This document shows positions 8,666-17,519 of a stretch of DNA of 64,000 nucleotides, piece by piece. Made by a program: the position numbers and the translations under genes. How positions within the stretch are numbered: the stretch's first letter is position 1; each line of letters opens with the position of its first letter. This stretch comes from Pseudobutyrivibrio xylanivorans (lineage in GTDB: Bacteria; Bacillota; Clostridia; Lachnospirales; Lachnospiraceae). Under the pieces are notes generated by a model. It did not search any database. It worked only from the letters and a program-made list of their open reading frames with translations, and had not been told where the DNA came from. Where the stretch lies: positions 881,501-945,500 of the forward strand of contig NZ_CP043028.1 in the NCBI RefSeq assembly GCF_008935055.1. Direction: 5' to 3'.

Positions 8666-9265
8666 TTACAACTCCGTGCGTCCGTCCAATGCACGAAGTA
8701 ACGTTACTTCATCGATGTATTCAAGGTTACCGCCTACAGGAACGCCTGACGCAATTCGGCTTACACGGATTCCAGTTGGCTTAATCAATTTACTTATGTA
8801 CGCCGCAGTAGTTTCGCCTTCGAGAGACGAGTTTGTGGCTACGATGACTTCCTGCACATCATTTTGCTGAAGCCGAACCATAAGTTCCTTGAGTTTGATA
8901 TCACCAGGCCCAATACCAGCCATTGGAGAAATTGCTCCGTGAAGCACGTGATAAACACCGTCAAACTTTCCAGTCTTTTCGTAAGCAGCCAAGTCTCTGG
9001 TATCTTCCACGACCATGATAACATTCTTGTTGCGCTTTGGATTTGAGCATATTGGGCAAAGCTCATCATCTGTAAGAGTGAAGCACTCCTTGCAGTAGCG
9101 CACATTCTTCCTGGCCTGTACAATAGCATTTGCCAGATCATTTACTTTTTCTTCATCCATGCCTAATATATGGAAAGCCAGCCGTTGGGCTGACTTACTT
9201 CCAATGCTAGGCAAATCACTTAGCTCTGCTATTAAATTGCTAATTTCTTTGCTGTAATATTCCAT
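8666..9265 (-). CDS. recR: Recombination mediator RecR
   Basis: 199 aa, the usual RecR length. Order of domains: N-terminal helix-hairpin-helix (LIAELSDLPSIGSKSAQRLA), four-Cys zinc finger (CKECFTLTDDELCPIC), Toprim domain (VIMVVEDTRDLAAYEKTGKF) and the C-terminal GVPVGGNLEYIDEVTLLRAL segment. RecR with RecO loads RecA at single-stranded gaps. It is last in the dnaX-ybaB-recR run, the common bacterial arrangement, six bp after ybaB. Confidence 0.97.
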   Translation of the reverse strand: MEYYSKEISNLIAELSDLPSIGSKSAQRLAFHILGMDEEKVNDLANAIVQARKNVRYCKECFTLTDDELCPICSNPKRNKNVIMVVEDTRDLAAYEKTGKFDGVYHVLHGAISPMAGIGPGDIKLKELMVRLQQNDVQEVIVATNSSLEGETTAAYISKLIKPTGIRVSRIASGVPVGGNLEYIDEVTLLRALDGRTEL

Positions 9266-9271
9266 GGCTAA

Positions 9272-9610
9272 TTAAAGTCCCAATCCACCTGTGAATTTAG
9301 ACATTGAAGCTGCGCTGATTTCGTCAACCTTGCGAAGAGCCTCATTTGCTGCTGCCATAACAAGATCCTCAAGCATCTCAACATCCTCTGGATCTACAGC
9401 CTCTGGATCAATCTTAATCTTTGTGATTTCCTTCTTACCTGAAACAGTTACTTCAACAACACCGCCACCTGCAGTACCTGTCATCTCTGTTTCCTCAAGC
9501 TGCGCCTGAGCTTCCTCCATCTGACGCTGCATACGCTGTGCCTGCTTCATAAGCTGGCTCATATTACCTGGCATTCCGCCTCCTGGAAATCCACCTCTAC
9601 CTTTTCCCAT
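9272..9610 (-). CDS. ybaB: YbaB/EbfC nucleoid-associated protein
   Basis: 112-aa small DNA-binding protein. The N-terminus has the Gly/Met-rich segment (KGRGGFPGGGMPGNMSQLM), then the long helix QAQRMQRQMEEAQAQLEE, the strand region GGGVVEVTVSGKKEITKIKI and the conserved DPEDVEMLEDLVMAAANEAL helix. Homologues are dimers that bind DNA non-specifically. Placed between dnaX and recR, as in most bacteria, with a 47-bp gap after dnaX. Confidence 0.95.
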   Translation of the reverse strand: MGKGRGGFPGGGMPGNMSQLMKQAQRMQRQMEEAQAQLEETEMTGTAGGGVVEVTVSGKKEITKIKIDPEAVDPEDVEMLEDLVMAAANEALRKVDEISAASMSKFTGGLGL

Positions 9611-9657
9611 TTTATAATCCTCTCTTTCTATATCCTATAACCTAATCCTATCAAAAA

Positions 9658-11253
9658 TTAGTCTTGGTCCTGTTCAATCTCAATTCCCATACTTGCAAAA
9701 TAATCCACAGCATCTGTTCTGGTCTGCTTTGAGCTTATTCCACTGGAATTGATTTCAACTTTTACATTTACAGTCTTTTGAATTGTGGCCTCGATAGCCT
9801 TGTTAATCTCCTCAATAACCTCTGGTCGATTAACGAAATCTCCCGCCATCCTCTCAGAGCCATCCTGTTGGTCGAAGATAAGCACCAGCTCTCCCGCCTC
9901 ATTAACTGTACGTGTGGTCGCCTCTTTCAGATACATCTTTATATTTACTGGAACCTTTCCCAAAATTGTGCTCCAGTTCTGAGCAACCTGTTTTACTTCC
10001 TCTGGTATTGCTGCTGGCAATGGCTCCTTCTTTACTGGAGCTGAGCTGGGAGCAGGCGCACTTCCTGCTATAGGTGCAGCCATAACAACTGGAACACCCT
10101 CCTCAACCTTTTTTTCAAGATTTGCAATACGATTGTTGAGAGCAGAAATATCCGCCTCCATCTGTGGCTTACAAAGCTTGATAAGCGCTATCTCTATAAG
10201 CACACGCTTCTGACTTGCATATTTAATATCATTTGAAAGTGCTGACAGTACTTGAATGTATCTCATTAACACTTCTGTGTCAACAAGCTTCGCCTCTTCC
10301 TTTAAAAGAGCAATATTATCTGATGACATTTCTAAAACATCCTCCATATCATCAGAGCTCTTTAAAAGCATCAGATTTCTCAAGTACCACGTGAAATCAT
10401 TTACAAACTGATTCAGGTCACGCCCCTGAGTCATTATCTCTTCAATGACCCCGATACATTCTGTAATCTGCCCATTCACAATAAAGCGAAGCAGTCTTGA
10501 AAATACCTCAGTGTCAATTGCACCAAGAACCTTCAGAACATTGTCATAGGTCAGGGGTTGGTCTATGTAAAATGCTATGCACTGATCCAAAAGACTCAGT
10601 CCGTCTCGCATAGAACCATCTGCAGCCTTCGCCACATAACGAATTGCCTTATCCTCTACCTGCACACCTTCTTTGTCCATCAACTCCTGCAAACGTGCCG
10701 CAATAGTATCGATTGATATACGATGAAAATCATATCTCTGACAACGGCTTAAGATTGTAATTGGAATCTTGTGAACCTCAGTAGTAGCAAGTATGAACAC
10801 CACGTATGAAGGTGGCTCCTCCAAGGTCTTCAGCAAAGCATTGAAAGCACCAATGGAAAGCATATGTACCTCGTCAATGATATACACCTTATACTTTCCA
10901 AGCTGTGGTGTGTACTTAACCTCCTCAACAATCTGTCTGATGCTGTCTACACCATTATTTGAAGCCGCATCAATTTCCCTGACATCCATTGAATTATCTG
11001 AGGAAATTGCCATACAGCTTTCGCATTCCATACAAGGACTTCCGTCCTCCTTTGGATTGCTGCAGTTGATGGTGCGCGCAAGAATCTTTGCTACAGTAGT
11101 CTTACCTGTACCTCGTGTACCTGTAAATAGGTACGCATGTCCTATACGATTTGTCTTAATTTGATTTTGAAGTGTGGTTACAATATGGTCCTGACCCTTA
11201 ACATCACTGAAAACCTGGGGTCTGAACTTTCTATATAATGCCATATAGGACAT
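9658..11253 (-). CDS. dnaX: DNA polymerase III gamma/tau subunit DnaX
   Basis: Clamp-loader ATPase of the replisome, 531 aa. N-terminus MSYMALYRKFRPQVF is diagnostic; Walker A GTRGTGKTT at about 45-53, zinc-binding cysteines in CSNPKEDGSPCMECESC, Walker B IIDEVHML and the sensor LATTEVHKIPITILSRCQ. A Pro/Ala linker (about residues 395-420) precedes the tau-specific C-terminal domain. No obvious A-rich slippery heptamer for gamma production was identified. It begins 24 bp after pfkA and is followed by ybaB and recR. Confidence 0.97.
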   Translation of the reverse strand: MSYMALYRKFRPQVFSDVKGQDHIVTTLQNQIKTNRIGHAYLFTGTRGTGKTTVAKILARTINCSNPKEDGSPCMECESCMAISSDNSMDVREIDAASNNGVDSIRQIVEEVKYTPQLGKYKVYIIDEVHMLSIGAFNALLKTLEEPPSYVVFILATTEVHKIPITILSRCQRYDFHRISIDTIAARLQELMDKEGVQVEDKAIRYVAKAADGSMRDGLSLLDQCIAFYIDQPLTYDNVLKVLGAIDTEVFSRLLRFIVNGQITECIGVIEEIMTQGRDLNQFVNDFTWYLRNLMLLKSSDDMEDVLEMSSDNIALLKEEAKLVDTEVLMRYIQVLSALSNDIKYASQKRVLIEIALIKLCKPQMEADISALNNRIANLEKKVEEGVPVVMAAPIAGSAPAPSSAPVKKEPLPAAIPEEVKQVAQNWSTILGKVPVNIKMYLKEATTRTVNEAGELVLIFDQQDGSERMAGDFVNRPEVIEEINKAIEATIQKTVNVKVEINSSGISSKQTRTDAVDYFASMGIEIEQDQD

Positions 11254-11277
11254 AACAATTACCTACCCTTATTAATC

Positions 11278-12351
11278 TTAGTCACCGAAGCTAATTCCGA
11301 TTCGCTTAGCCTCTTCTATCATCTGGCAGTCTGGCTCAACCATCTTAAGCTTACCAGCCACGTCTTCAAGAGGAATTCTCTTTGTCTTGCCATTTACCAT
11401 GGCAATCATATTTCCGTAATCGCCATCCATAATAGCCTGGGCTGCTGCTGAACCAAGACGCGTACAAAGCACTCTGTCAAATGGATCTGGGCTACCGCCT
11501 CGCTGCATGTGTCCTGGCACTGTAACACGTACCTCAATGCCAGTCTCCTTCTGGATGCGGTCTGCAATCTCATATGAAACTGAAGGATACTTTGATTCCT
11601 CTAGCTTTTTCTTATATTCCTTTTTTGAAAGCTTTGCATCTTCCTTTGAAATAGCGCCCTCGGCTACAGCAAGGATTGTAAAGCCCTTTCCCTCTTCAGC
11701 ACGCTTATTAATAGCCTTTACGACCTTTTTGATGTCGTAAGGAATCTCTGGAAGCAGGATAATATCTGCTCCTGATGCTACACCTGCGTAAAGTGTCAGC
11801 CAACCAACCTTGTGACCCATAACCTCAACGATAAATACGCGGCTATGAGATGAGGCTGTGGTATGAATACAATCAATTGTATTGCAAGCGATATCAATAG
11901 CACTCTGAAAACCAAAGGTCAAATCAGTGCCATAGATATCGTTATCGATAGTCTTTGGAAGATGAATTACATTAAGGCCTTCCTCGCGAAGAAGATTGGC
12001 GGTCTTCTGTGTTCCGTTTCCGCCAAGGATTACCAAGCAGTTAAGGTTCAACTTGTAGTAGTTTGACTTCATAGCCTCTACTTTATCAAGGCCATTCTCG
12101 TCAGGCTCACGCATGAGCTTGAATGGCTGACGGCTGGAACCTAAGATTGTACCACCTCGTGTAAGGATACCAGAGAAGTCCTGGCTTGTAAGTAGTCTGT
12201 AGTCTCCATAAATAAGACCTTTATAGCCATTGAAGTAGCCGTAGACCTCTAAATCCTTAACATTGGCTGCCAAGCCCTTTACTACTCCTCGCATAGCTGC
12301 ATTAAGCGCCTGACAATCTCCACCACTTGTAAGCAATCCGATTCTCATCAT
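11278..12351 (-). CDS. pfkA: 6-phosphofructokinase
   Basis: Phosphorylates fructose 6-phosphate in glycolysis. I place the start at the ATG at 12351, nine bases after an AGGGAAGGAG ribosome site, giving 357 aa (MMRIGLLTSGGDCQALNAAM); the longer frame to 12417 would overlap pepD. Motifs: GGDCQALNA at the N-terminus, ILGGNGTQ for the phosphoryl-donor loop, PKTIDND for the active-site Asp, and GHMQRGGSPDPFDR for the fructose site. By family knowledge Gly in GGNGT (E. coli 104) favours ATP whereas Lys in PKTIDND (E. coli 124) is typical of PPi enzymes; the mix is seen in ATP-dependent, weakly regulated 'group III' PFKs. Donor therefore probably ATP, not proven. Confidence 0.92.
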   Translation of the reverse strand: MMRIGLLTSGGDCQALNAAMRGVVKGLAANVKDLEVYGYFNGYKGLIYGDYRLLTSQDFSGILTRGGTILGSSRQPFKLMREPDENGLDKVEAMKSNYYKLNLNCLVILGGNGTQKTANLLREEGLNVIHLPKTIDNDIYGTDLTFGFQSAIDIACNTIDCIHTTASSHSRVFIVEVMGHKVGWLTLYAGVASGADIILLPEIPYDIKKVVKAINKRAEEGKGFTILAVAEGAISKEDAKLSKKEYKKKLEESKYPSVSYEIADRIQKETGIEVRVTVPGHMQRGGSPDPFDRVLCTRLGSAAAQAIMDGDYGNMIAMVNGKTKRIPLEDVAGKLKMVEPDCQMIEEAKRIGISFGD

Positions 12352-12400
12352 AGAAATCTTCTCCTTCCCTAAAGAAAAACCCCTTACCGTTAAATTGCTA

Positions 12401-13837
12401 TTACTTACTTGTTTCAATAACTCTTCTTACGTAGTTATATATTCTCTCTGTAGAAGCGATTCCAAGGCGCTCCTTTGGAGTATGAATATCATGCATTTCT
12501 GGTCCGATTGATACAGCATCAAGTCCTGGAAGCTTTGAAGCAAGAAGGCCGCACTCAACACCTGCATGAAGAGTCTCAACAAGCGCCTTCTCCCCCGTCA
12601 TTTCCTCGTAAAGAGCAACAAGCTCGTCTCTGAAAGTTGACTCTCTCTTATATTCCCATGCTGGGTACTGACCATGAGTAGAAATCTTGCAACCAAATGC
12701 ATGTCCTACCATAGTCACTTTTCTCATAAGAGCAGCCTTAGCACTATCTACTGAGCTTCTAAGGGCACATGAGAAATTAAGTCCCTCATCTGTAAGCTTA
12801 AGAATACCAAGGTTAAGTGATGTCTCCACAAGTCCTTCAATATCGTGACTCATAGCCTGAATTCCATCTGGCATGCAAGAAAGAAGCTGAATCATTCTCT
12901 TTGTATCTTCAGCGTCAACACCGTCTACTGTTGCATCGCCTTCGCTCTTAATATCAATCTTCATCTCTGGGTCTGTAACAGCATACTCATTCTTGATAGC
13001 TGCAGCCTCTGTCTCCATAGCCTTGATAGCATCAGCTGAAACGATAACCTTTGCTGATGTAGCACGAGGAATTGCATTGTCCTTTGTTCCACCAATAAAC
13101 TCAACAAGGTTTACATCTGAAACCTCAAGTGCCGCTGCAAGAATTCTGTTTACCATATATGATGCATTTGCACGACCCTTGTCAATCTCTGTGCCAGAGT
13201 GACCACCTGTACAATCATTAACCTCTACAGAAACGAGAGTTCCCTTTACCTGCTCCTTCTTTGCAGGATATTCAAGCTCCATTCTGCATCCACCTGCACA
13301 GCCTGCGAGGAAATGTCCCTCTTCCTCAGAGTCAAGATTGAGAAGCTTACGGCCCTGAATCATTGACACATCAATGCCTGCTGCACCTTCCATACCAACT
13401 TCCTCAGAAACAGTGATAATAACCTCGAGACGTGGATGCTTAAGTGTCTCATCCTCTAAAAGAGCAAGTGCCATAGCAACAGCAATACCGTCATCACCAC
13501 CAAGTGTTGTGCCCTTTGCTGTAACATAACCATCTACAACCTCAAGATCAAGGCCTTCTGTAAGCATATCTTTCTTACAATCAGGTTCCTGTTCTGCAAC
13601 CATATCCATGTGCCCCTGAAGGATGATTGGTGAAACATTCTCCATTCCTTCAGATGCTTCCTTAATCATAATAACGTTGTATAAATCGTCTGTGTAATAT
13701 TCGAGATTGTGCTCCTTTGCAAAATTTACAAGATATGCACTAATCTTTTCCTCATGATAGCTTGGGTGAGGGATGTTACAAATCTCCTCAAAATAATGAA
13801 ATACTCTCTCTGGCTTACAATTACTTAAAACTGCCAT
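12401..13837 (-). CDS. pepD: Aminoacyl-histidine dipeptidase PepD (M20 metallopeptidase)
   Basis: 478-aa cytosolic di-zinc peptidase hydrolysing X-His and related dipeptides. Metal ligands and catalytic residues are visible: the HMDMVAE motif near residue 70, TTLGGDDGIAVAMAL with the bridging Asp, VSEEVGMEGAAG with the general-base Glu-Glu pair, NLDSEEEG, and the late EMHDIHTPKER His. The dimerisation insert begins at SVEVNDCTGGHSGTEI. Length is normal for PepD. It is the first gene of the leftward pepD-pfkA-dnaX-ybaB-recR run, with a 145-bp divergent gap to greA. Confidence 0.95.
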   Translation of the reverse strand: MAVLSNCKPERVFHYFEEICNIPHPSYHEEKISAYLVNFAKEHNLEYYTDDLYNVIMIKEASEGMENVSPIILQGHMDMVAEQEPDCKKDMLTEGLDLEVVDGYVTAKGTTLGGDDGIAVAMALALLEDETLKHPRLEVIITVSEEVGMEGAAGIDVSMIQGRKLLNLDSEEEGHFLAGCAGGCRMELEYPAKKEQVKGTLVSVEVNDCTGGHSGTEIDKGRANASYMVNRILAAALEVSDVNLVEFIGGTKDNAIPRATSAKVIVSADAIKAMETEAAAIKNEYAVTDPEMKIDIKSEGDATVDGVDAEDTKRMIQLLSCMPDGIQAMSHDIEGLVETSLNLGILKLTDEGLNFSCALRSSVDSAKAALMRKVTMVGHAFGCKISTHGQYPAWEYKRESTFRDELVALYEEMTGEKALVETLHAGVECGLLASKLPGLDAVSIGPEMHDIHTPKERLGIASTERIYNYVRRVIETSK

Positions 13838-13938
13838 TTATATTCTCCTTTATTACTTGTCTTTTGCAAGATTTTCCTTTATTTACTATAGCATTTTCAA
13901 TTGGTAAATTCTATCCAATCGATGTCCTTTTTTCCTGT

Positions 13939-13968
13939 TTGACTTAGTAAATGTCAATTTGCTAGTAT
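13939..13968 (+). promoter_or_regulatory. Probable sigma-A promoter of greA
   Basis: TTGACT (13939-13944), 18-nt spacer, TAGTAT (13963-13968); a TATATT also starts at 13966. It lies 35 bp before the greA start. The -35 is strong, the -10 imperfect. Confidence 0.5.
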
Positions 13969-14002
13969 ATTATTATTCTATTTGAATTTTTGGAGGTTTA
14001 TT

Positions 14003-14506
14003 ATGGGCGAAAGACTTACCCAAGGGGATATTGATAAAATTCAGGCTGAAATCGACGAAAGAAAGCTGGTTATTAGACCTAAGCTTCTTGAAGAGGTTAA
14101 AGAAACTCGTGCTCAGGGGGATCTTTCTGAGAATTTTGAGTATCATGAGGCAAAGCGCGCTAAGAACATGAACGACAGTCGTATCCGCTACTTGGAGAAG
14201 ATGCTCCGCTACGCTGAGGTTGTGGATGATACCAGTAACGATGATGAGGTTGGGATTAACAACACAGTCACCATCTATATTCCAGAGGATGACTGCGAAG
14301 AAACCTACAAGCTTGTTACTTCCATCCGTGGTAACTCTCTTAAAGGATTAATTTCCATTGAATCGCCTCTTGGATCTGCAATACGTGGCAAACATGTTGG
14401 TGACAAAGCTATAGTAAAAGTTAACGATGACTATTCTTACGAAGTTGAGATTCGCAAAATTGACAACTCAACTACCGATGAAGACGACCAGATTAAGCGA
14501 TATTAA
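14003..14506 (+). CDS. greA: Transcript cleavage factor GreA
   Basis: Binds in the RNA polymerase secondary channel and stimulates cleavage of backtracked RNA. Start chosen at the ATG at 14003, eight bases after GGAGG (13990-13994); an upstream TTG at 13982 has no support. The 167-aa protein has the N-terminal coiled coil with the acidic tip (QGDLSENFEYHEAKRAKN, the Asp/Glu pair that chelates Mg2+) and the C-terminal FKBP-like domain ending SPLGSAIRGKHVGDKAIVKV. Plus strand, divergent from pepD, followed by a structured terminator. Confidence 0.95.
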   Translation: MGERLTQGDIDKIQAEIDERKLVIRPKLLEEVKETRAQGDLSENFEYHEAKRAKNMNDSRIRYLEKMLRYAEVVDDTSNDDEVGINNTVTIYIPEDDCEETYKLVTSIRGNSLKGLISIESPLGSAIRGKHVGDKAIVKVNDDYSYEVEIRKIDNSTTDEDDQIKRY

Positions 14507-14511
14507 AAAAC

Positions 14512-14604
14512 GCATCCTGTTACGCTCTCAATCCTGCATCTTACTCCGCTCAGCTTAAAATGCTTTGCTTGAGTAAGATACAGAGTTTGATAGCTACAGG
14601 ATGC
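14512..14604. terminator. 93-nt structured terminator element, copy 2
   Basis: Outer stem GCATCCTGT (14512-14520) / ACAGGATGC (14596-14604) with A-tract before and U5 after, so it can terminate greA (plus) and psd (minus), which converge here. The inner arm GCTCTCAATCCTGCATCTTACT pairs (with mismatches) with AGTAAGATACAGAGTTTGATAG in reading order; the loop carries GCTCAGC and AAATGCTTTGCT. Core sequence matches copy 1 while the outer stem differs completely yet stays paired. Confidence 0.85.
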
Positions 14605-14609
14605 TCTTT

Positions 14610-15425
14610 TTATTTTACTATTCCTACACATTCTCCCATCTTAATAGGAGTTTCTTCACCTTTTTCAGACGCTTCAAGTATATCGCTTTTTATCTCAACT
14701 TTCTCTCTCGGAACAAGAACAATTATTGTCGATCCACCATATTCGAAATGTCCCTTCTCTGACCCACGTGTTACAGGACAAGCCTGAGGTTCTTCATTCA
14801 CAATTCGACCAACAAGCATAGCCCCCACTTCCATCTGCACGCAGCGTCCAAATCTCTCAGTATCAATCACTGTGTATTGACGTGCATTCTGAACAAATAC
14901 TGGTCCTGCTTCGAGGGCTACTGGCTGAACTGTATGATAAAATCCAGGGATTATCACATCCTTAGACTTCTCTCCCGACTCAAAATAAGCATATCGATGA
15001 TAATGGTTTACACAAAGTCTGTATACAAGGCAATATCCACCATCAAAAGACTCTGCCAGTTCCCTGTTCTCAAGCAAATCTGTAATCGAATACCTGCTCT
15101 GCTTCACCGGCATAACAAGCCCGTCCTCAATAGGGTAGATCTTTAATAGTCCATCACAAGGTGCCATAAGATGTTCATTTTCCATATCAAGAGGTCTAAG
15201 CTCTGGCTTTATTCTTCGGCAGAAAAAATCGTTGAAGCAATTAATATCATCTAAAATATAATCCTCAAGCTCTATTCCATTTGAACTTGCAAACTTGTTG
15301 ATGATACACTTTGAAATTTTGGAATCTAAAAGCCATCCCGAGAAATCCGATACTGGTTTTAATAATAAAGGGCGAAGTAAAATTCGCCCTGGTTTTGTGT
15401 TATATAAAAAATGTAATGCGCTCAT
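14610..15425 (-). CDS. psd: Phosphatidylserine decarboxylase
   Basis: 271-aa proenzyme converting phosphatidylserine to phosphatidylethanolamine. The self-cleavage site appears as EYGGSTIIVL near residue 230; cleavage before Ser would give the pyruvoyl alpha chain. Upstream landmarks are FNDFFCRRIKPELRP, LMAPCDGLL, and the catalytic His segment YRLCVNHYHRYAYF. The start ATG lies 3 bp after the pssA stop, so the two steps of the pathway are co-transcribed. Membrane-associated through the beta chain. Confidence 0.95.
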   Translation of the reverse strand: MSALHFLYNTKPGRILLRPLLLKPVSDFSGWLLDSKISKCIINKFASSNGIELEDYILDDINCFNDFFCRRIKPELRPLDMENEHLMAPCDGLLKIYPIEDGLVMPVKQSRYSITDLLENRELAESFDGGYCLVYRLCVNHYHRYAYFESGEKSKDVIIPGFYHTVQPVALEAGPVFVQNARQYTVIDTERFGRCVQMEVGAMLVGRIVNEEPQACPVTRGSEKGHFEYGGSTIIVLVPREKVEIKSDILEASEKGEETPIKMGECVGIVK

Positions 15426-15428
15426 TTA

Positions 15429-16121
15429 TTATTCGTAAAATAAAATCAATAATGTTCCAATAAGTTCAATAAATCCTATTGCCAATATAACTGAAAACTG
15501 CTTTTTATTTGGCTTTGGAACTTTGAAATTGCTGACAAAAAAAATCGCCACAATAAATAAAAGCCAAAAATAAGCGATTGTTAAATCTGCGTTAGTAAAC
15601 CAGTGTACTACTAAGATTAATGGGAAAATCAAAGCTGCTGTTGTAACAGGAAGTCCTGTAAAGTACGACTTTCCTTTGATTTTAGCCTCCTCTGCACGCT
15701 CGTCTGTAGTTGCATTGAAATATGCCAAACGGATAAGTGCAGCAAGTACATAGAACGCAGCGATAGAAATAAGTAAAAGAATCATTGAATAGTGATCTGG
15801 CTTCTCTGCCTTACGTCCAAGATCTGTAAGAATGCCACTAACTCTAAGCTGTGCAATTCCGATAGATGCAGGAAGAACACCGAAGCAAATCAAATCCGAT
15901 AGGGAATCAATCTGAATACCAAATTCCTTTTCCATCTCTGTTCTGTCCTTCTTTGTTCGGGCAACTTTGCCATCAAAGCCATCCAAAAGTCCTGATAACA
16001 TAAGGAACAATGTACCGCAATATGGATGACCAATACCTGTCATGGTAACAATGATACCAACCACACCCGAGATGGTGGATAAATATGTCAGGATAACTGT
16101 ATAATCATAAACGCCTATCAT
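15429..16121 (-). CDS. pssA: CDP-diacylglycerol-serine O-phosphatidyltransferase
   Basis: Makes phosphatidylserine from CDP-diacylglycerol and serine. Start taken at the ATG at 16121, which overlaps the stop of the upstream membrane-protein gene (ATGA), giving 230 aa; the longer reading to 16181 has no such support. The CDP-alcohol phosphotransferase signature is present as DGFDGKVAR followed by GIQIDSLSD, i.e. the D-G-x2-A-R-x8-G-x3-D-x3-D pattern with the inserted spacing of PssA. About seven hydrophobic segments follow. Coupled to psd. Confidence 0.93.
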   Translation of the reverse strand: MIGVYDYTVILTYLSTISGVVGIIVTMTGIGHPYCGTLFLMLSGLLDGFDGKVARTKKDRTEMEKEFGIQIDSLSDLICFGVLPASIGIAQLRVSGILTDLGRKAEKPDHYSMILLLISIAAFYVLAALIRLAYFNATTDERAEEAKIKGKSYFTGLPVTTAALIFPLILVVHWFTNADLTIAYFWLLFIVAIFFVSNFKVPKPNKKQFSVILAIGFIELIGTLLILFYE

Positions 16122-17152
16122 TTTTTCTTTCTTCCTTTCAAATAACCTATCAGCGTAATAATTCCACTTAGGGTTACGCAAATGTAGAATGTAAATCCTC
16201 GACTTATCATATCCAATTCAAAAGCCATTCCCTTTGGCATTATACTTGAAAAGCCGTCTATCATCAAGTAATCTGCAATACCAAGAGCGCCTGGAATTGG
16301 CACATAATTATAGCCGATAGTAATCAGACACTGCTTTGAGAACAAAACTGGCAAAAGCTTACAATGTCCACCAAATGCGAAATATACCAGCGATGGAACA
16401 ATAATCTGTGATGCACGCTGAAGAACATTCCAACAGAAAGCCTTTACCATAATGGTAGTCTTACCTGCTATCAGCTGAGAACAGTTCTCATAATCAGCCT
16501 CTATTTTGTCCAGCTTCTCAAGTCTTGGCTCCAGTCGATGCATTATCTTTTTCGAATGAAGGTATCTTAGGAATCTCCTGATTAATGAGAATATCTTCTC
16601 ACTTCCTCTTAGTACTGCTAAAAAGAAAAAGCTAAGAATGCTCAATCCAACAAATCCAATTACAATAAACACCTTTGAAGTGATATGAAATCCCCAGAAA
16701 CTCTTAGGCGCAATTATTATCGCCAGAATCCCTAAGAATACAATGGATGCATTATACATCATCAGGTTCAATATCAATGCTGCAGATGTGACACCTGCTG
16801 GAATTCCATCCTTTAACATAAAAAATGCACTAGCGGGCTGCCCACCAGTAGCTGACGGAGTGATTGCAGAAAAGTAAACATCAGATGTGCTATAAATAAT
16901 TCCTTTTCTGAATCCAACTTTATAACCTATTCCCCTTAATATAGAGCACAGCGCCACGGCCTCTAAAACCACATAACAAGCTGCACTGACCATTGCCACA
17001 ACTATCCACTTTTTATCAGCATTTGAAATTTTCTCTATCAGCGTCTCCACCGACATACTTTCACTTTGTTTCAGCAAAGCCCACACTGTCAGTACGGAAA
17101 GAGCCGTGGTAAAGAACATCCAAAACGCCTTCTTTAATTGACTTCTATCCAT
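16118..17152 (-). CDS. Flippase-like / LPG-synthase transmembrane-domain protein (UPF0104)
   Basis: 344 aa with about eight membrane spans. The pattern SATGGQPASAFFMLKDGIP, LMMYNASIVFLGI and the late NYVPIPGALGIADYLMI (with G-x-x-E/D-like segment) is the one shared by lysylphosphatidylglycerol synthetase transmembrane domains and YbhN proteins. No soluble aminoacyl-transfer domain follows, so it is not an MprF synthase; lipid translocation is the usual guess. It leads a three-gene run with pssA and psd (ATGA overlap), which ties it to membrane lipid metabolism. Confidence 0.8.
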   Translation of the reverse strand: MDRSQLKKAFWMFFTTALSVLTVWALLKQSESMSVETLIEKISNADKKWIVVAMVSAACYVVLEAVALCSILRGIGYKVGFRKGIIYSTSDVYFSAITPSATGGQPASAFFMLKDGIPAGVTSAALILNLMMYNASIVFLGILAIIIAPKSFWGFHITSKVFIVIGFVGLSILSFFFLAVLRGSEKIFSLIRRFLRYLHSKKIMHRLEPRLEKLDKIEADYENCSQLIAGKTTIMVKAFCWNVLQRASQIIVPSLVYFAFGGHCKLLPVLFSKQCLITIGYNYVPIPGALGIADYLMIDGFSSIMPKGMAFELDMISRGFTFYICVTLSGIITLIGYLKGRKKK

Positions 17153-17228
17153 TATTATATCCTTTAATACTTTTATACTGTCTCATTATAATGCTATAAC
17201 TCGTATAAATAAAGCCTAAAGGAACCAA

Positions 17229-17254
17229 AAGGCACCGCTATGTAGCGGTGCCTT
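17229..17254 (-). terminator. Intrinsic terminator of the ATP synthase operon
   Basis: Stem AAGGCACCGCTA (17229-17240) / TAGCGGTGCCTT (17243-17254), with a short U run on the minus strand. It lies 10 bp past the stop of the 76-aa ORF and thus ends the atp transcript. Confidence 0.8.
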
Positions 17255-17264
17255 ATCACATACT

Positions 17265-17495
17265 TTATTCACTTGGCGGAGTTGCAGGTTTACCATGACG
17301 TTGCTGATAGACCATAGTAAGCATATCCTGCTGGTACTTCTCGTCATTGCTCAGAATCTTGAGTTTATCCTTAATATCCTTTTTCCGCGCCCGACAAACC
17401 TCAAGCTCCTTTAATAATTGAGCTTCCTCATCTTCGAATACTTTTAATTGTCTTTTTAAATCCTCGATGTCTCTTTTTGTATCAGCATCTATCAT
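17265..17495 (-). CDS. Small coiled-coil protein downstream of atpC, unknown function
   Basis: 76 aa, highly charged and predicted mostly helical: residues 5-55 show heptad-like Leu/Ile spacing (DIEDLKRQLKVFEDEEAQLL), followed by a Pro-rich tail ending PATPPSE. It starts 24 bp after atpC and ends just before the operon terminator, so it is transcribed with ATP synthase. I do not recognise a family. Coiled-coil regulators of F1 (IF1-like, zeta) exist elsewhere, but nothing in the sequence proves a link. Confidence 0.65.
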   Translation of the reverse strand: MIDADTKRDIEDLKRQLKVFEDEEAQLLKELEVCRARKKDIKDKLKILSNDEKYQQDMLTMVYQQRHGKPATPPSE

Positions 17496-17519
17496 GTTGC
17501 AACCCCTCCCCTAACTAAC

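Noticed and set aside
12351..12417. N-terminal extension of PFK (22 residues)
   Set aside because: It would overlap pepD, lies before a strong ribosome site, and adds residues outside the family.
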